The notes under the pieces were generated by a model. It was not told the DNA's origin and made no database searches. It saw only the letters and a program-made list of their open reading frames with translations. From Limnoglobus sp043780595 (lineage in GTDB: Bacteria > Planctomycetota > Planctomycetia > Gemmatales > Gemmataceae), in NCBI GenBank assembly GCA_043780595.1, contig JAYWCL010000143.1, positions 1 through 64,000 on the forward strand: a DNA stretch of 64,000 nucleotides. The letters run 5' to 3'. The position numbers and the translations under genes were made by a program. Shown piece by piece: positions 31,022-40,000 of this stretch. Numbering within the stretch: the stretch's first letter is position 1; each line of letters opens with the position of its first letter.

Positions 31022-33754
31022 TCAAGCATCTGCGATCGAACCCGAGTTGTAACTCAGCCGCGTCGCCAACACTTGCTCGCCGATCAACAACAACAGCACC
31101 GCGAGGAAAATCCAACCGCCTTCGGTCATGTCCGTGCGTTTGTTCTTCAGCACATCGACCCAGCCCGCGTCGGCGACCGAGTGCAGTTCCGCCGTGGGTG
31201 CTTGCCGCAAAATATCGTCTTGCGAGGCACGGCGTAGGTCGCCCTCGCGGCGAGCATCGACATTCATCGCAAACGCCTGATGCTCCGGCACCTCGGTGGC
31301 GTCCGAGCCGCTCGACTGCCCGCGAATCTGCGTCAGCGAAAGCAAGTATGCACCCGGATTTGCGGTGTCTGCGAATACCACGTTGTGCGTACCGGCCAAC
31401 GTGGGCACGGTTTGTTCTTTCAAGTCGGCGAACGCGAGCGTACTCCCGTTCGCACGTTGCCCTGCCAACTTAAACGGATCGAACGTCAGTAACGCCCGGC
31501 TAATCAGCGGTTTATACTTCGTCGCTTCGAGCTTCATTTCAATCGGCGTTCCCACGGATCGATTCTCTTCCGAACCCCCGCCCGAAAGGTAACGTTCCAT
31601 CTCGGACATCACCGGCACGTACGACGGTCGCCCCGGACCCGATGGCCAGTCGTTCCACGTCTCGCCCGCCGTCGTCGTAATCAGCGTCACCCGCCCGCGG
31701 CCGTACTGCTTCGCGACGTACAGCGGGTCGCCGTACTTCACCGCATCGCGCAACCGGATCGCTTCGTTCTTGATGTCCGCGTTCTCCGGCATCGTCCAAA
31801 ACTCGCGGAGTAGCGCCTCGGCCGGGTCGCCTTCGCTGCGTTGATCGCTGAGCAAGCGGTCGAGTAGATTCGCGAGTTTGTACAGCGGTTCCGTCGAGAG
31901 TGCGGTCTTGCGAATCTCGAGCTTGAGCGCGGACAGCGGAACCTTGTACTTCGCGTACTTCGGCTCTTCGATCGGCAGTTTGTTAATCAGGTCCGTTGCC
32001 GGTTTGTCGTATTCGCCCATCGATTGTTCGTTCGGCATACAGTACAACTCGGACACGTTCCGGTCGTCGCGCCACTTGCCGATACGTCGGACGGGCCAGT
32101 GCTGATTGACGATGACGAAGTTGAAGAACTTCTCGAGGTCGTCGTCCTTGAAAGGCATCCCGCGATCGTCGTTGTACATCGATGCAAGGGCCGGGTGGTT
32201 CCGCGCGGTCTTATCTTTGAGCAGCACTTTCTTCGTGAAACTGAACAACCGTTCGAGCCGTTTTTCTTCGGGTAATGGCTCCGTCGGCCTGTCGGGTAAC
32301 GACACGGGGAAGATGCCGGTGCCGTCGGCGTAGAGCAACTTATTGTAGTCCGCCGGTTTGACGTCCGGCCCGAGGAAGAAGCCGATGCCGCCACCTTCGC
32401 GGACGTACTGTTCGAGGTTCTTCACGATCGCTTCGGACACCGTCGGCACGTTCAACAGGAACACGCAACTATACTGGCGAAGCTCGCCTTCCAGGTCGCG
32501 TGGCGTACCTGCTACCCAATTAAAGCCGCCGACGACATTCGTGAAGATCGTCCGTAAGTAGAAGCTATCGCTTTCCTTTTTGTCCTTGTTCGCGGTCTTG
32601 CCATCGACGACCAGAATCGGCAGTTTATCGCGAACTTCGACGACTGCGTATCGCGAATTATCGGCGACAATCCCGCCCGCTTCTTCGGCTTCCATCTTGG
32701 CCGTCACGAGGCTGAACCGATCCAACGGTTTCTCCGGCGTGCCAAGGCGGTCGAACGTGGTCAGCGTGAACTTAATCGTTTTTTCATCGTTCCCCGGCAA
32801 CGAGGGTAACTGCACCGATAGCCCTTTGCCATCGTCGCCATTCACCGAGATCGCGAAGCGTAAATCCTTGAGTTCGCTCGCGCCGAAGTTGCGTACGCGC
32901 ATGGTGAATTCGAGTGGCTCGAAGCGGGCGACCGTCAGCTTCGCGGGCTTGAGTTCGATGATGCCGACGTTATCGTGAAACAGCGGCGGTCGCTTTTCGT
33001 CTTTGCGGTACGGGTGTGCGACGTCGATCAGGTGAACTTTCGTGCGGGATGCCGAGAGGTCTTCGATCGCCTTCTTGATTGCGGGGCCGTCTTCTTCCCA
33101 GTCGATCGTGCGGAAATCGCTGAGGACGTGGATAATCCGTGCCGTGTCTTGCCCCGTGTTATCCGGAAACGTCTCGCTCGCTTTCTTGATCGCCGCCGCC
33201 AACGAACTGCGAACGAGTGACGGTTTATAGCCCTGCAAGTACGTCTTTAATTCGTCGATCGTCGCGTTGTTTAACCGGCCAAATGAGCGAGGTAAATTTA
33301 AATCCGACAGCCGAATCACGTCGAGCGTTTGCGCGGTCGTCGCCTGCGATGCGGCCGGTGAAATTTGCTCGATCAGCACCTTCTTCGCTTGGGCGAAGGC
33401 ATCGGTAATTTGGCCGTCTTCGCCGCGGAAGAAGTCGCCCATGCTCGGCGAATCGTCGAGGATTGCCACATGTGCCGTCGTGCGCGTTTCGCGACCTTCG
33501 AGCGGGTTGCAACCGACGAATCGACCGACGATCAGGCCGATCAGCGCGACGAGCAAACAACGGAGGAGGAGTAGAAGCAGTTGCTGAAAAATCAGCTTCC
33601 GCTTCATGCGTTTCTGCGCCTTCAGCAGAAACTCCATGGCGGCCCAGTGAACCCGCTTGAAGCGCATCCGATTGATGAGGTGAATGATAATCGGCACCGC
33701 AACCAGCCCGGCACCGGCAAGCATCGACCACGGATTCAAAAACAAGTCGAACAT
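31022..33754 (-). CDS. BatA-type membrane von Willebrand A protein
   Basis: The 910-residue product starts with the BatA-type N-terminus: MFDLFLNPWSMLAGAGLVAV with a first membrane helix (10-26), the amphipathic HWAAMEFLLKAQKRMKRK and a second helix (57-78). A vWA domain follows with metal site HVAILDDSPSMGD (Asp100, Ser102, Ser104) up to about residue 280. The long remaining part contains a region like the amidotransferase-fold domain of its neighbour (CVFLLNVPTVSEAIVKNLEQ, GGGIGFFLGPDVKPADYN). A C-terminal helix (GWIFLAVLLLLIGEQVLATR) ends the protein. It is a paralogue of the 27927-30965 product, and the two probably form a membrane pair served by the MoxR ATPase. Confidence 0.87.
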   Translation of the reverse strand: MFDLFLNPWSMLAGAGLVAVPIIIHLINRMRFKRVHWAAMEFLLKAQKRMKRKLIFQQLLLLLLRCLLVALIGLIVGRFVGCNPLEGRETRTTAHVAILDDSPSMGDFFRGEDGQITDAFAQAKKVLIEQISPAASQATTAQTLDVIRLSDLNLPRSFGRLNNATIDELKTYLQGYKPSLVRSSLAAAIKKASETFPDNTGQDTARIIHVLSDFRTIDWEEDGPAIKKAIEDLSASRTKVHLIDVAHPYRKDEKRPPLFHDNVGIIELKPAKLTVARFEPLEFTMRVRNFGASELKDLRFAISVNGDDGKGLSVQLPSLPGNDEKTIKFTLTTFDRLGTPEKPLDRFSLVTAKMEAEEAGGIVADNSRYAVVEVRDKLPILVVDGKTANKDKKESDSFYLRTIFTNVVGGFNWVAGTPRDLEGELRQYSCVFLLNVPTVSEAIVKNLEQYVREGGGIGFFLGPDVKPADYNKLLYADGTGIFPVSLPDRPTEPLPEEKRLERLFSFTKKVLLKDKTARNHPALASMYNDDRGMPFKDDDLEKFFNFVIVNQHWPVRRIGKWRDDRNVSELYCMPNEQSMGEYDKPATDLINKLPIEEPKYAKYKVPLSALKLEIRKTALSTEPLYKLANLLDRLLSDQRSEGDPAEALLREFWTMPENADIKNEAIRLRDAVKYGDPLYVAKQYGRGRVTLITTTAGETWNDWPSGPGRPSYVPVMSEMERYLSGGGSEENRSVGTPIEMKLEATKYKPLISRALLTFDPFKLAGQRANGSTLAFADLKEQTVPTLAGTHNVVFADTANPGAYLLSLTQIRGQSSGSDATEVPEHQAFAMNVDARREGDLRRASQDDILRQAPTAELHSVADAGWVDVLKNKRTDMTEGGWIFLAVLLLLIGEQVLATRLSYNSGSIADA

Positions 33755-33800
33755 CGTAAGGGTGTCTCAATAAGTCGGGTCGCCACTCGCACGCACCGCA

Positions 33801-34721
33801 TTAGCGGCGGACGGGCGAGGCCTTGTTCGACATTCGCTGAAACAGAAACTTCGACAGCACGGCGTCGAGGTAATCGCTGGTTTTCACGAGCGAGTAATCG
33901 ACGCCCATGCGGCTACAACCGCGTCGCACTTCGGTTAAAAATTCTTCGACCACTTCGAGGTAGCCCGCTCGCAATGCCTTCGGGTCGCACATCAGGTTCG
34001 GCATTTCTTCCATGCCTTCGAAGCGCGTCATGCCGCCGAACGGGAACGTCAGTTCGTCGTCGTCCATCACGTGGAACACCATCACGTCGTGACGGCGGTG
34101 GCGGAGCATTTCCAGACCCTTGAACAGCGTCTCGCGGTCCGACAGCAGATCCGAAAATATCACGATCAGGCCGCGAGCCGGCGATGTCTCGGCGACGCGC
34201 CGGATCGCCTTCATGATGTCGGTTTTTTCCTTTGGCTTACTCAGATCGAGCGCCTTCGTGATCGCATCGAGTTGCAGTTGGGCACTGCGTGCGGGCACCA
34301 CTTGATTGACGTCCCAACCGTAACTGACGAGGCCAATCGAGTCTTGTTGCTTCGTAGTCAGGTACGCCAGACACGCGGCCGAGGTGCAGGCGTATTCGTA
34401 CTTGTTCATCGGCCCGCGTCCGTAGCGCATCGACTCGCTCGTATCGACGATCAGCGTGCAACGCAGGTTCGTTTCGGCCTCGAACTGCTTGATGTAAAAG
34501 CGATCGGTCCGCGACCAGACTTTCCAGTCGATGTGGCGAATGTCGTCGCCGGGGACGTATTCGCGGTGCTGGACGAACTCGACGCTTTGGCCGAAGAACG
34601 GGTTTTTGTGCATCCCCGAAATGAACCCTTCCACCACGTACTTCGCGCGCAGGTCGAGACTTGCGATCCGTGCGATCGTCGCCGGGTGAAGAAAGCGTTT
34701 CGGGTCGGTCTCAGTCGGCAT
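33801..34721 (-). CDS. DUF58 protein with vWA-like fold
   Basis: A 306-residue protein with the DUF58 signature: REYVPGDDIRHIDWKVWSR (53-71) followed by LIVDTSESMRYG, a DxSxS metal site at Asp93, Ser95 and Ser97. No signal peptide or membrane helix is present, so it acts in the cytoplasm or at the inner face of the membrane. DUF58 proteins are almost always encoded next to a MoxR ATPase, as here (42 bases downstream of its stop), and are thought to link the ATPase to membrane vWA partners. The reaction or client is not known for this organism. Confidence 0.92.
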   Translation of the reverse strand: MPTETDPKRFLHPATIARIASLDLRAKYVVEGFISGMHKNPFFGQSVEFVQHREYVPGDDIRHIDWKVWSRTDRFYIKQFEAETNLRCTLIVDTSESMRYGRGPMNKYEYACTSAACLAYLTTKQQDSIGLVSYGWDVNQVVPARSAQLQLDAITKALDLSKPKEKTDIMKAIRRVAETSPARGLIVIFSDLLSDRETLFKGLEMLRHRRHDVMVFHVMDDDELTFPFGGMTRFEGMEEMPNLMCDPKALRAGYLEVVEEFLTEVRRGCSRMGVDYSLVKTSDYLDAVLSKFLFQRMSNKASPVRR

Positions 34722-34763
34722 CGCAGTCCTGGGTCGTGCGGTTGGGGTTCGGCCTGCGGATAC

Positions 34764-35831
34764 TTACGATGCGAAAATCTTCTTGAACCGGTCGTCCTTC
34801 TCCAAATCGCCTTCTTTGTCGGGCGTTTCGTCGAGGATTTTCTTCACGACGATATCCGTGGTGATGCCTTCGGATGCGGCCGTGAAGTTCGTCAACAACC
34901 GGTGACGCATGACGGGCAGTGCGAGTTTCTTGATGTCTTCGGTGGTCACGTGCGGTCGGCCATTGAGTAGCGCTCGTGCCTTCGCACCGAGAATCAGGTT
35001 CTGCACCGCACGCGGGCCAGCGCCCCACGATAGCCATTCGCGGATGAACTTCGGCGCGCCGCCTTCGCTGATCCGCGTTTGACGCACGATCGCGAGGCAG
35101 TAGCGGATGATGTGGTCCGACACCGGCACTTTGCGAACGAGATTTTGCAACTCGAGGATATGTTCGCCCGTCAACACGGGGGCGATTTCCTCGACTTGCA
35201 ACGCCGTCGTGCGGCGAGCGATTTCAAATTCTTCGTCGAAGCTCGGGTAGGTGACGAACACCTTGAACATGAAGCGGTCGAGTTGGGCTTCGGGTAGCGG
35301 ATACGTGCCTTCTTGCTCGATCGGGTTCTGCGTGGCGAGCACGAAAAATGGGCTGGCGAGCTTGTGGCGAACGCGACCGACCGTCACCGTACGCTCTTGC
35401 ATCGCCTCGAGTAGCGCGGCCTGCGTTCGGGGTGGCGTCCGGTTGATTTCGTCGGCGAGTACGATGTTCGAGAACAGCGGGCCAGGGCGGAACTTGAGGT
35501 CGATCCCTCCCGTGATTGGGTTCTTCTCGATGAAGTCCGTGCCGGTGATGTCCGCAGGCATCAAGTCCGGGGTGAACTGAATGCGGCTAAAATCGAGCGA
35601 CAGACACTTCGCCAACGACGAGATGAGCAACGTCTTCGCGAGGCCCGGCACGCCTTCGAGCATACAGTGGCCGCGGCTGAACATGGCGATCAGCAGTTGC
35701 TCGATGACTTCGTCTTGGCCGACGATCACGCGACCGAGTTGGTGCTTCAGATCCTTGTAAGCCGTCTGAAGTTTCTTGATCGAAGCGATGTCCGTGTCTT
35801 CGAGTTTGAATGCAGGCGTATCGACGGTCAT
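34764..35831 (-). CDS. MoxR-family AAA+ ATPase
   Basis: A 355-residue AAA+ protein: Walker A GVPGLAKT (60-67), Walker B IVLADEINR (Asp127, Glu128), the sensor and helix-2 insert region ALLEAMQERTVTVG and FVLATQNPIEQEGTYPLPEA, and a C-terminal lid domain (VLTGEHILELQNLVRKV). These residues indicate active ATP binding and hydrolysis. MoxR proteins act as chaperone-like remodellers for vWA-containing complexes or cofactor insertion. It heads the tight block MoxR, DUF58, vWA, vWA, DUF4175-like and is followed upstream by exported proteins that may be clients. Confidence 0.93.
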   Translation of the reverse strand: MTVDTPAFKLEDTDIASIKKLQTAYKDLKHQLGRVIVGQDEVIEQLLIAMFSRGHCMLEGVPGLAKTLLISSLAKCLSLDFSRIQFTPDLMPADITGTDFIEKNPITGGIDLKFRPGPLFSNIVLADEINRTPPRTQAALLEAMQERTVTVGRVRHKLASPFFVLATQNPIEQEGTYPLPEAQLDRFMFKVFVTYPSFDEEFEIARRTTALQVEEIAPVLTGEHILELQNLVRKVPVSDHIIRYCLAIVRQTRISEGGAPKFIREWLSWGAGPRAVQNLILGAKARALLNGRPHVTTEDIKKLALPVMRHRLLTNFTAASEGITTDIVVKKILDETPDKEGDLEKDDRFKKIFAS

Positions 35832-35901
35832 GGTGCGAGGGTTCCCATTAAATACAGGTGAATTAAATGCAAATGAATGTCGTACGGGTGTCGGCGAAAT
35901 T

Positions 35902-37014
35902 TTACCGGTGGTAGATCGGGAGGATGCCTTTTTCCAGTTGCAAGATCGTCAAGTTCGTGGCCGTCGAAAACACCGGCCCGATGTAGCCACCGGACCAACT
36001 ACCGTCGGCGGCCTGTTGGCCTTTCAGATACTCGTACATCGCTTCGCGGTACGAACTCCACGTGAGCCAGTCTGCCTTCGCAACTTTCGGAAACATCTGC
36101 CCGTAGCGGTCGTCGCCGAGGACGTAGATGGCCTGTGCGAAGTAGTAGCTTTGGTACTCGTCGTGCGACAGACGGCCCTTGGCGTACGGGATGTTTTCCT
36201 TGCAATACTGGATCCACTTCTTCGCGTATTCGTCGTTGTACTGGCCCGAACTGAACGCGCAGGCGACGGCGGCGGCGGTGATCGGCGGGCGCTCCTGGCC
36301 CGATGCTGCGATGCCACCGCTGCTGAGGTTGTAGATAATGCCACCGCGTGGCGTCGTGCATTTCCGCAGGTATTCCACCGAGTTATCGATCGTCTTCTTC
36401 GGCACCGGGATGCCCGCGTTACGTGCCGCACGCAGGGCTTGAAGTTGCGTGATCGTCGTCGAGCCTTCGTCGAAGTTCCCACCTTCGAGCGCACTGACAT
36501 AACCCCAGCCACCCTTATCGGTTTGCGCTTTGCAGGTGAAATCGACCGCACGCTTCAGAACCTGTTCGAGTTTCTTGCGGCGATCTTCATCGTCTTCTTC
36601 GCCGTAAACGCTCGCCAGAAACATCAGGCCGAAGCCGTGGCCGTAGATGTAGCGCGACGCTTCGGTCGGGTTCGAGGGGTTGCCGAGCAGTCCGTTCGGC
36701 TGCGAGCGAACGAGGAACCAGTTGACCGCCTTAACGAGGTTATCGCTGTACTTGCCCTCGCGGAGAGTGCTACCTTCCATGAGCAATGCCATGCCCGCGA
36801 TGGCGGTCATCGTCGTCGGGTACTGTGCGCCTTGGGCCTCCCAGTGGCCATCGGCGGCCTGATTTCGCTTGAGCCACTCGAGGCCCTTCTCGACCATTTG
36901 ATCCGCGTCGAGCTTCTTCTTCGGCGCTTCGTCCGCGGCGCGGCCGATGCTCGGAAACGAGTTCTGAAATACAAAAATCGCCGCGAATAGTGCGATTCGA
37001 TATCGGATAGTCAT
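35902..37014 (-). CDS. Exported alpha-alpha toroid protein (prenyltransferase/squalene cyclase repeats)
   Basis: I start at ATG 37014, giving 370 residues with a signal peptide (about 1-25, IALFAAIFVFQNSF). The body is built of the paired-helix repeats of the terpenoid cyclase/prenyltransferase toroid, with QW-like turns such as KRNQAADGHWEAQG, KAQTDKGGWGYV and KGQQAADGSWSGG. The cyclase DxDD acid is not visible and the protein is exported, so terpene chemistry is unlikely; related exported proteins may bind peptides or glycans. A reading from 37329 extends over the end of the neighbouring gene and is a shadow. It is separated from that gene by 11 bases, implying one transcript. Confidence 0.85.
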   Translation of the reverse strand: MTIRYRIALFAAIFVFQNSFPSIGRAADEAPKKKLDADQMVEKGLEWLKRNQAADGHWEAQGAQYPTTMTAIAGMALLMEGSTLREGKYSDNLVKAVNWFLVRSQPNGLLGNPSNPTEASRYIYGHGFGLMFLASVYGEEDDEDRRKKLEQVLKRAVDFTCKAQTDKGGWGYVSALEGGNFDEGSTTITQLQALRAARNAGIPVPKKTIDNSVEYLRKCTTPRGGIIYNLSSGGIAASGQERPPITAAAVACAFSSGQYNDEYAKKWIQYCKENIPYAKGRLSHDEYQSYYFAQAIYVLGDDRYGQMFPKVAKADWLTWSSYREAMYEYLKGQQAADGSWSGGYIGPVFSTATNLTILQLEKGILPIYHR

Positions 37015-37025
37015 CGTACGATACC

Positions 37026-40000
37026 TCACTTGTTGGTCGTAGGCGGTTTCGCTTCGAGGTCGGGGCCGATGTCCACGTAGAAATCCCCGCGAACGAGCCG
37101 TGCCGTGGCGTTCTTCGGATCGGTCTGCATACTGTAAAACGTGTTGCCCTGATTTTCGTTTCGCAACAGTCGCAAGCGGCCATTCTGCTTGTCGATGATC
37201 GCGAATTTGTAGCTCGGCTGGGCGTTGTTTTCTTCGGATTGCGAAATACCACCGATTACGATCGCGGGTAGTTCGTCGAACCGCTCGATCATGAGTTGCT
37301 GCGATTCGGTCAACGATTCGGTGAACCACAACCGCTTCCCCGTCGCTTTGTCGAAGGCGTACATCGCCCCATTCACCGGCACCATTTTAATCTGCTGATT
37401 ACCCCAGTACGTTTGGCGATTCACGTTGGCCGTGCGGTTGAGCACCACATAGTAGCGTTCGCCATCGGCGACGAAGATGGGCACGTGTAGGCCCTTCATG
37501 TGCGCGGCCAAGTTCGCTTCGTCGATGCGGCCTTCAAATTGAACTTTACCCGTCGCGTTGGCGAGGACGTCGAACCGCCCATCGACTTTCAACATCGCGA
37601 CCGAATCGGGCACGTACGACTTCAACAGCGTGGCATCGGCGGGGTATTCTTTCTTCCAAATATCATTCGCAGCGAGCGGGTCGTAGAGTCGGAGCGTGCG
37701 CGGTTTGCCGTTGCCGCCCTCGCTGAGCAAGATGTTTCTGCCGATGATGCGCTGCCGAGCGGGGCCGGTCACGAGCGTGCCGAAGTCTGGCACGCCATCG
37801 ACGGACATCCCATCGACGGCACGCAGCACTCGCGATCGCGACTTGCCATCGGTGAGAGTTTCGACCAGAAACACGTGCTTGCCATCGCCGAAAACGAGCG
37901 ATGCCGAGCTGACGTTGTTGCGCGTCCAAAGCTTGTTGCCGGTGGTCGGCTCGTAGGCGGACAGGCCATCGCGCGTGACCACGCAGACGTAGTTCGATTC
38001 GAGGATCGTCGAGCGTCCGAGACTGATTCGGAAGCCATCGGCGTTGTAAGTCACGAACACTTCGCCATCGACGCCGGGAACCAAACTGACGTTGTTGAAA
38101 TCGACTTTCGTGCCTTCCCCGAGTACGCTCACTTCCCACAGTTGCCGCTTCTCGGCGAGGTCGAGGCAGTGGACCTTCATCCCCGCATGCAACAACAAGA
38201 TGTGCCCTTTTAGCTGTGCCAACTGATGTTGCGGCGGCCCGTTCGGTGCGTACAGTTGGAAATTCGGGTAGCGGCTCTTGACCTCGTTCGTCGCGCGGTC
38301 CTCGACACGCAGCGTATAGGTTCCGTTGCCCGAGGTGTTATTGTCCATCATCAAGCGATGTCGCTTGAAGAACGGGTTCGATTCCGCACCTTCGGGGTTG
38401 AGCGCAAAGCCCATATTGATCGCGCCGCCCGGATTACCCTGCTTGCGATCCGCTTTAATTCGCGAAGGCGTGATCGTTCGCGTTGGCTCCAGGTACGGCA
38501 ACAATCGCTTGTCGGTCAGCAGATCGCCGAAGTAGCCGGCACCGGTCTTACCCTCGCGAACGACGACATCAGCGTACTCGGTACCCAGACGGCTGTAATA
38601 TGCGACGGAGTCGTCCATCATGCCGCGGCGCGTCGAAAGCGCGGCCAACATCTCGATGGCGCGTGCCGCCATCGTGCGGTCGTCGGCTGTGATCGACCAG
38701 AGTTTCAAAAGCACGTTCTGCGCTTCGCGGGTCGCTTCTTCGGTATTGCTTTCAATCAGCTTCTGCGCGAGTGCCAATTGCGCCTCTTTACCGGATGCGA
38801 AGTGATAGCCGAACACTTGAACGAACTCGCGGATCGCAGTCAGTTCGCCCTTCGCACGGATCGCTTCCCAATCTTTGGCGACGCGGTCTTCGAGCGGCTT
38901 GCGGACGGCAGGATCTTTCGCGTTGCGGATCATCATCTCGATGCGACCTTGCGCCCATACGTCTGGTCGCGTCTGGCCGTTCGGCTCGTCGTAGATCGAA
39001 ATCAGTTGCTTGTTGCTGCCGAGCGACGCAAAGCCACGGTAGTAATCGAACGCCTCCGCGAGCCGCCCTTGGCTCTCGCGCCCCTTGGCCAGAAGTTGTA
39101 AGTACAATCCCTGACGGCGTAACTTCTCGTCGATCAGTCGCTGCTTGGCGTTCGGTTCTTCCGACTCGGTCGAGATGTCGCAAAGCGTCTTGTACTCCGC
39201 TAGAAACCCTTCCGCCGAAGCGAAATCTTTTCGCATCAGTTCGGTGTAGGCAACGTACAACTTGTCGCGCAACCGCTGGCGCGTCGTTTCGTTCGGGCTG
39301 TTCTTGTCGGCTTCTTTGAAGTCCGCAACGGCATCGGCGAGCTTGCCTTCGTCCATGTTCAGTTCCGCACGCGCGACGAGGCCACTCGGGTCTTTCGGGT
39401 TCGCCTTCAACAGCCGATCCATCTCGCGCTTCTTGAGTTCGATGAGCGGAAACACTGCGAGTTCGTTCGGCGATTGCGAGAACAGTTGCCCTTCGTGGAA
39501 CGCGAGGTTGCCGAGCATCGGCTTCGGCCCGCCATCGTCTTTGACGCGGAATGCGGCTTTCGCGATCACTTCGCCTTTGGCGACATCGATCGCCCAGACT
39601 TCGGGGCGGCTGCCATCGGGGCTATCCGCAAGTGGCACGTAGAACACCCCACCTTTGCTCGCGGTACCGTGCCCGGCAGGGGTGCCGATCCGCAAGTCGC
39701 GCCAGGCGATAACCGCGTCTTCCTTGCCCGTTGCCGTGGCTTTCGCGCGAGTCTGCCCAATGACGTTGATGGCTCGCAACGATTCTTTACCGACCACAAC
39801 GACCTTGTCTGCGAGTACGCCACCCGCGTACAAATCGCCACTCCGGCGCGGTTCGGTCCAGAGCAAGTCGCCGGTCCGCAGATCGAGGCAATCCATGCTT
39901 TCCGAATCGAACGCAGTGAAGATCACACGGCCATTGGTGATAATCGGGGCTGCCGATCGCCAGCGTTCGCTGGAAAGCACCGTCTGCGCCCCACCCTGAG

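Noticed and set aside
35902..37329. A 475-residue reading of the toroid protein
   Set aside because: The extra 105 residues run over the neighbouring gene in another frame, are basic and unstructured in pattern, and would bury the clear signal peptide that begins at 37014.
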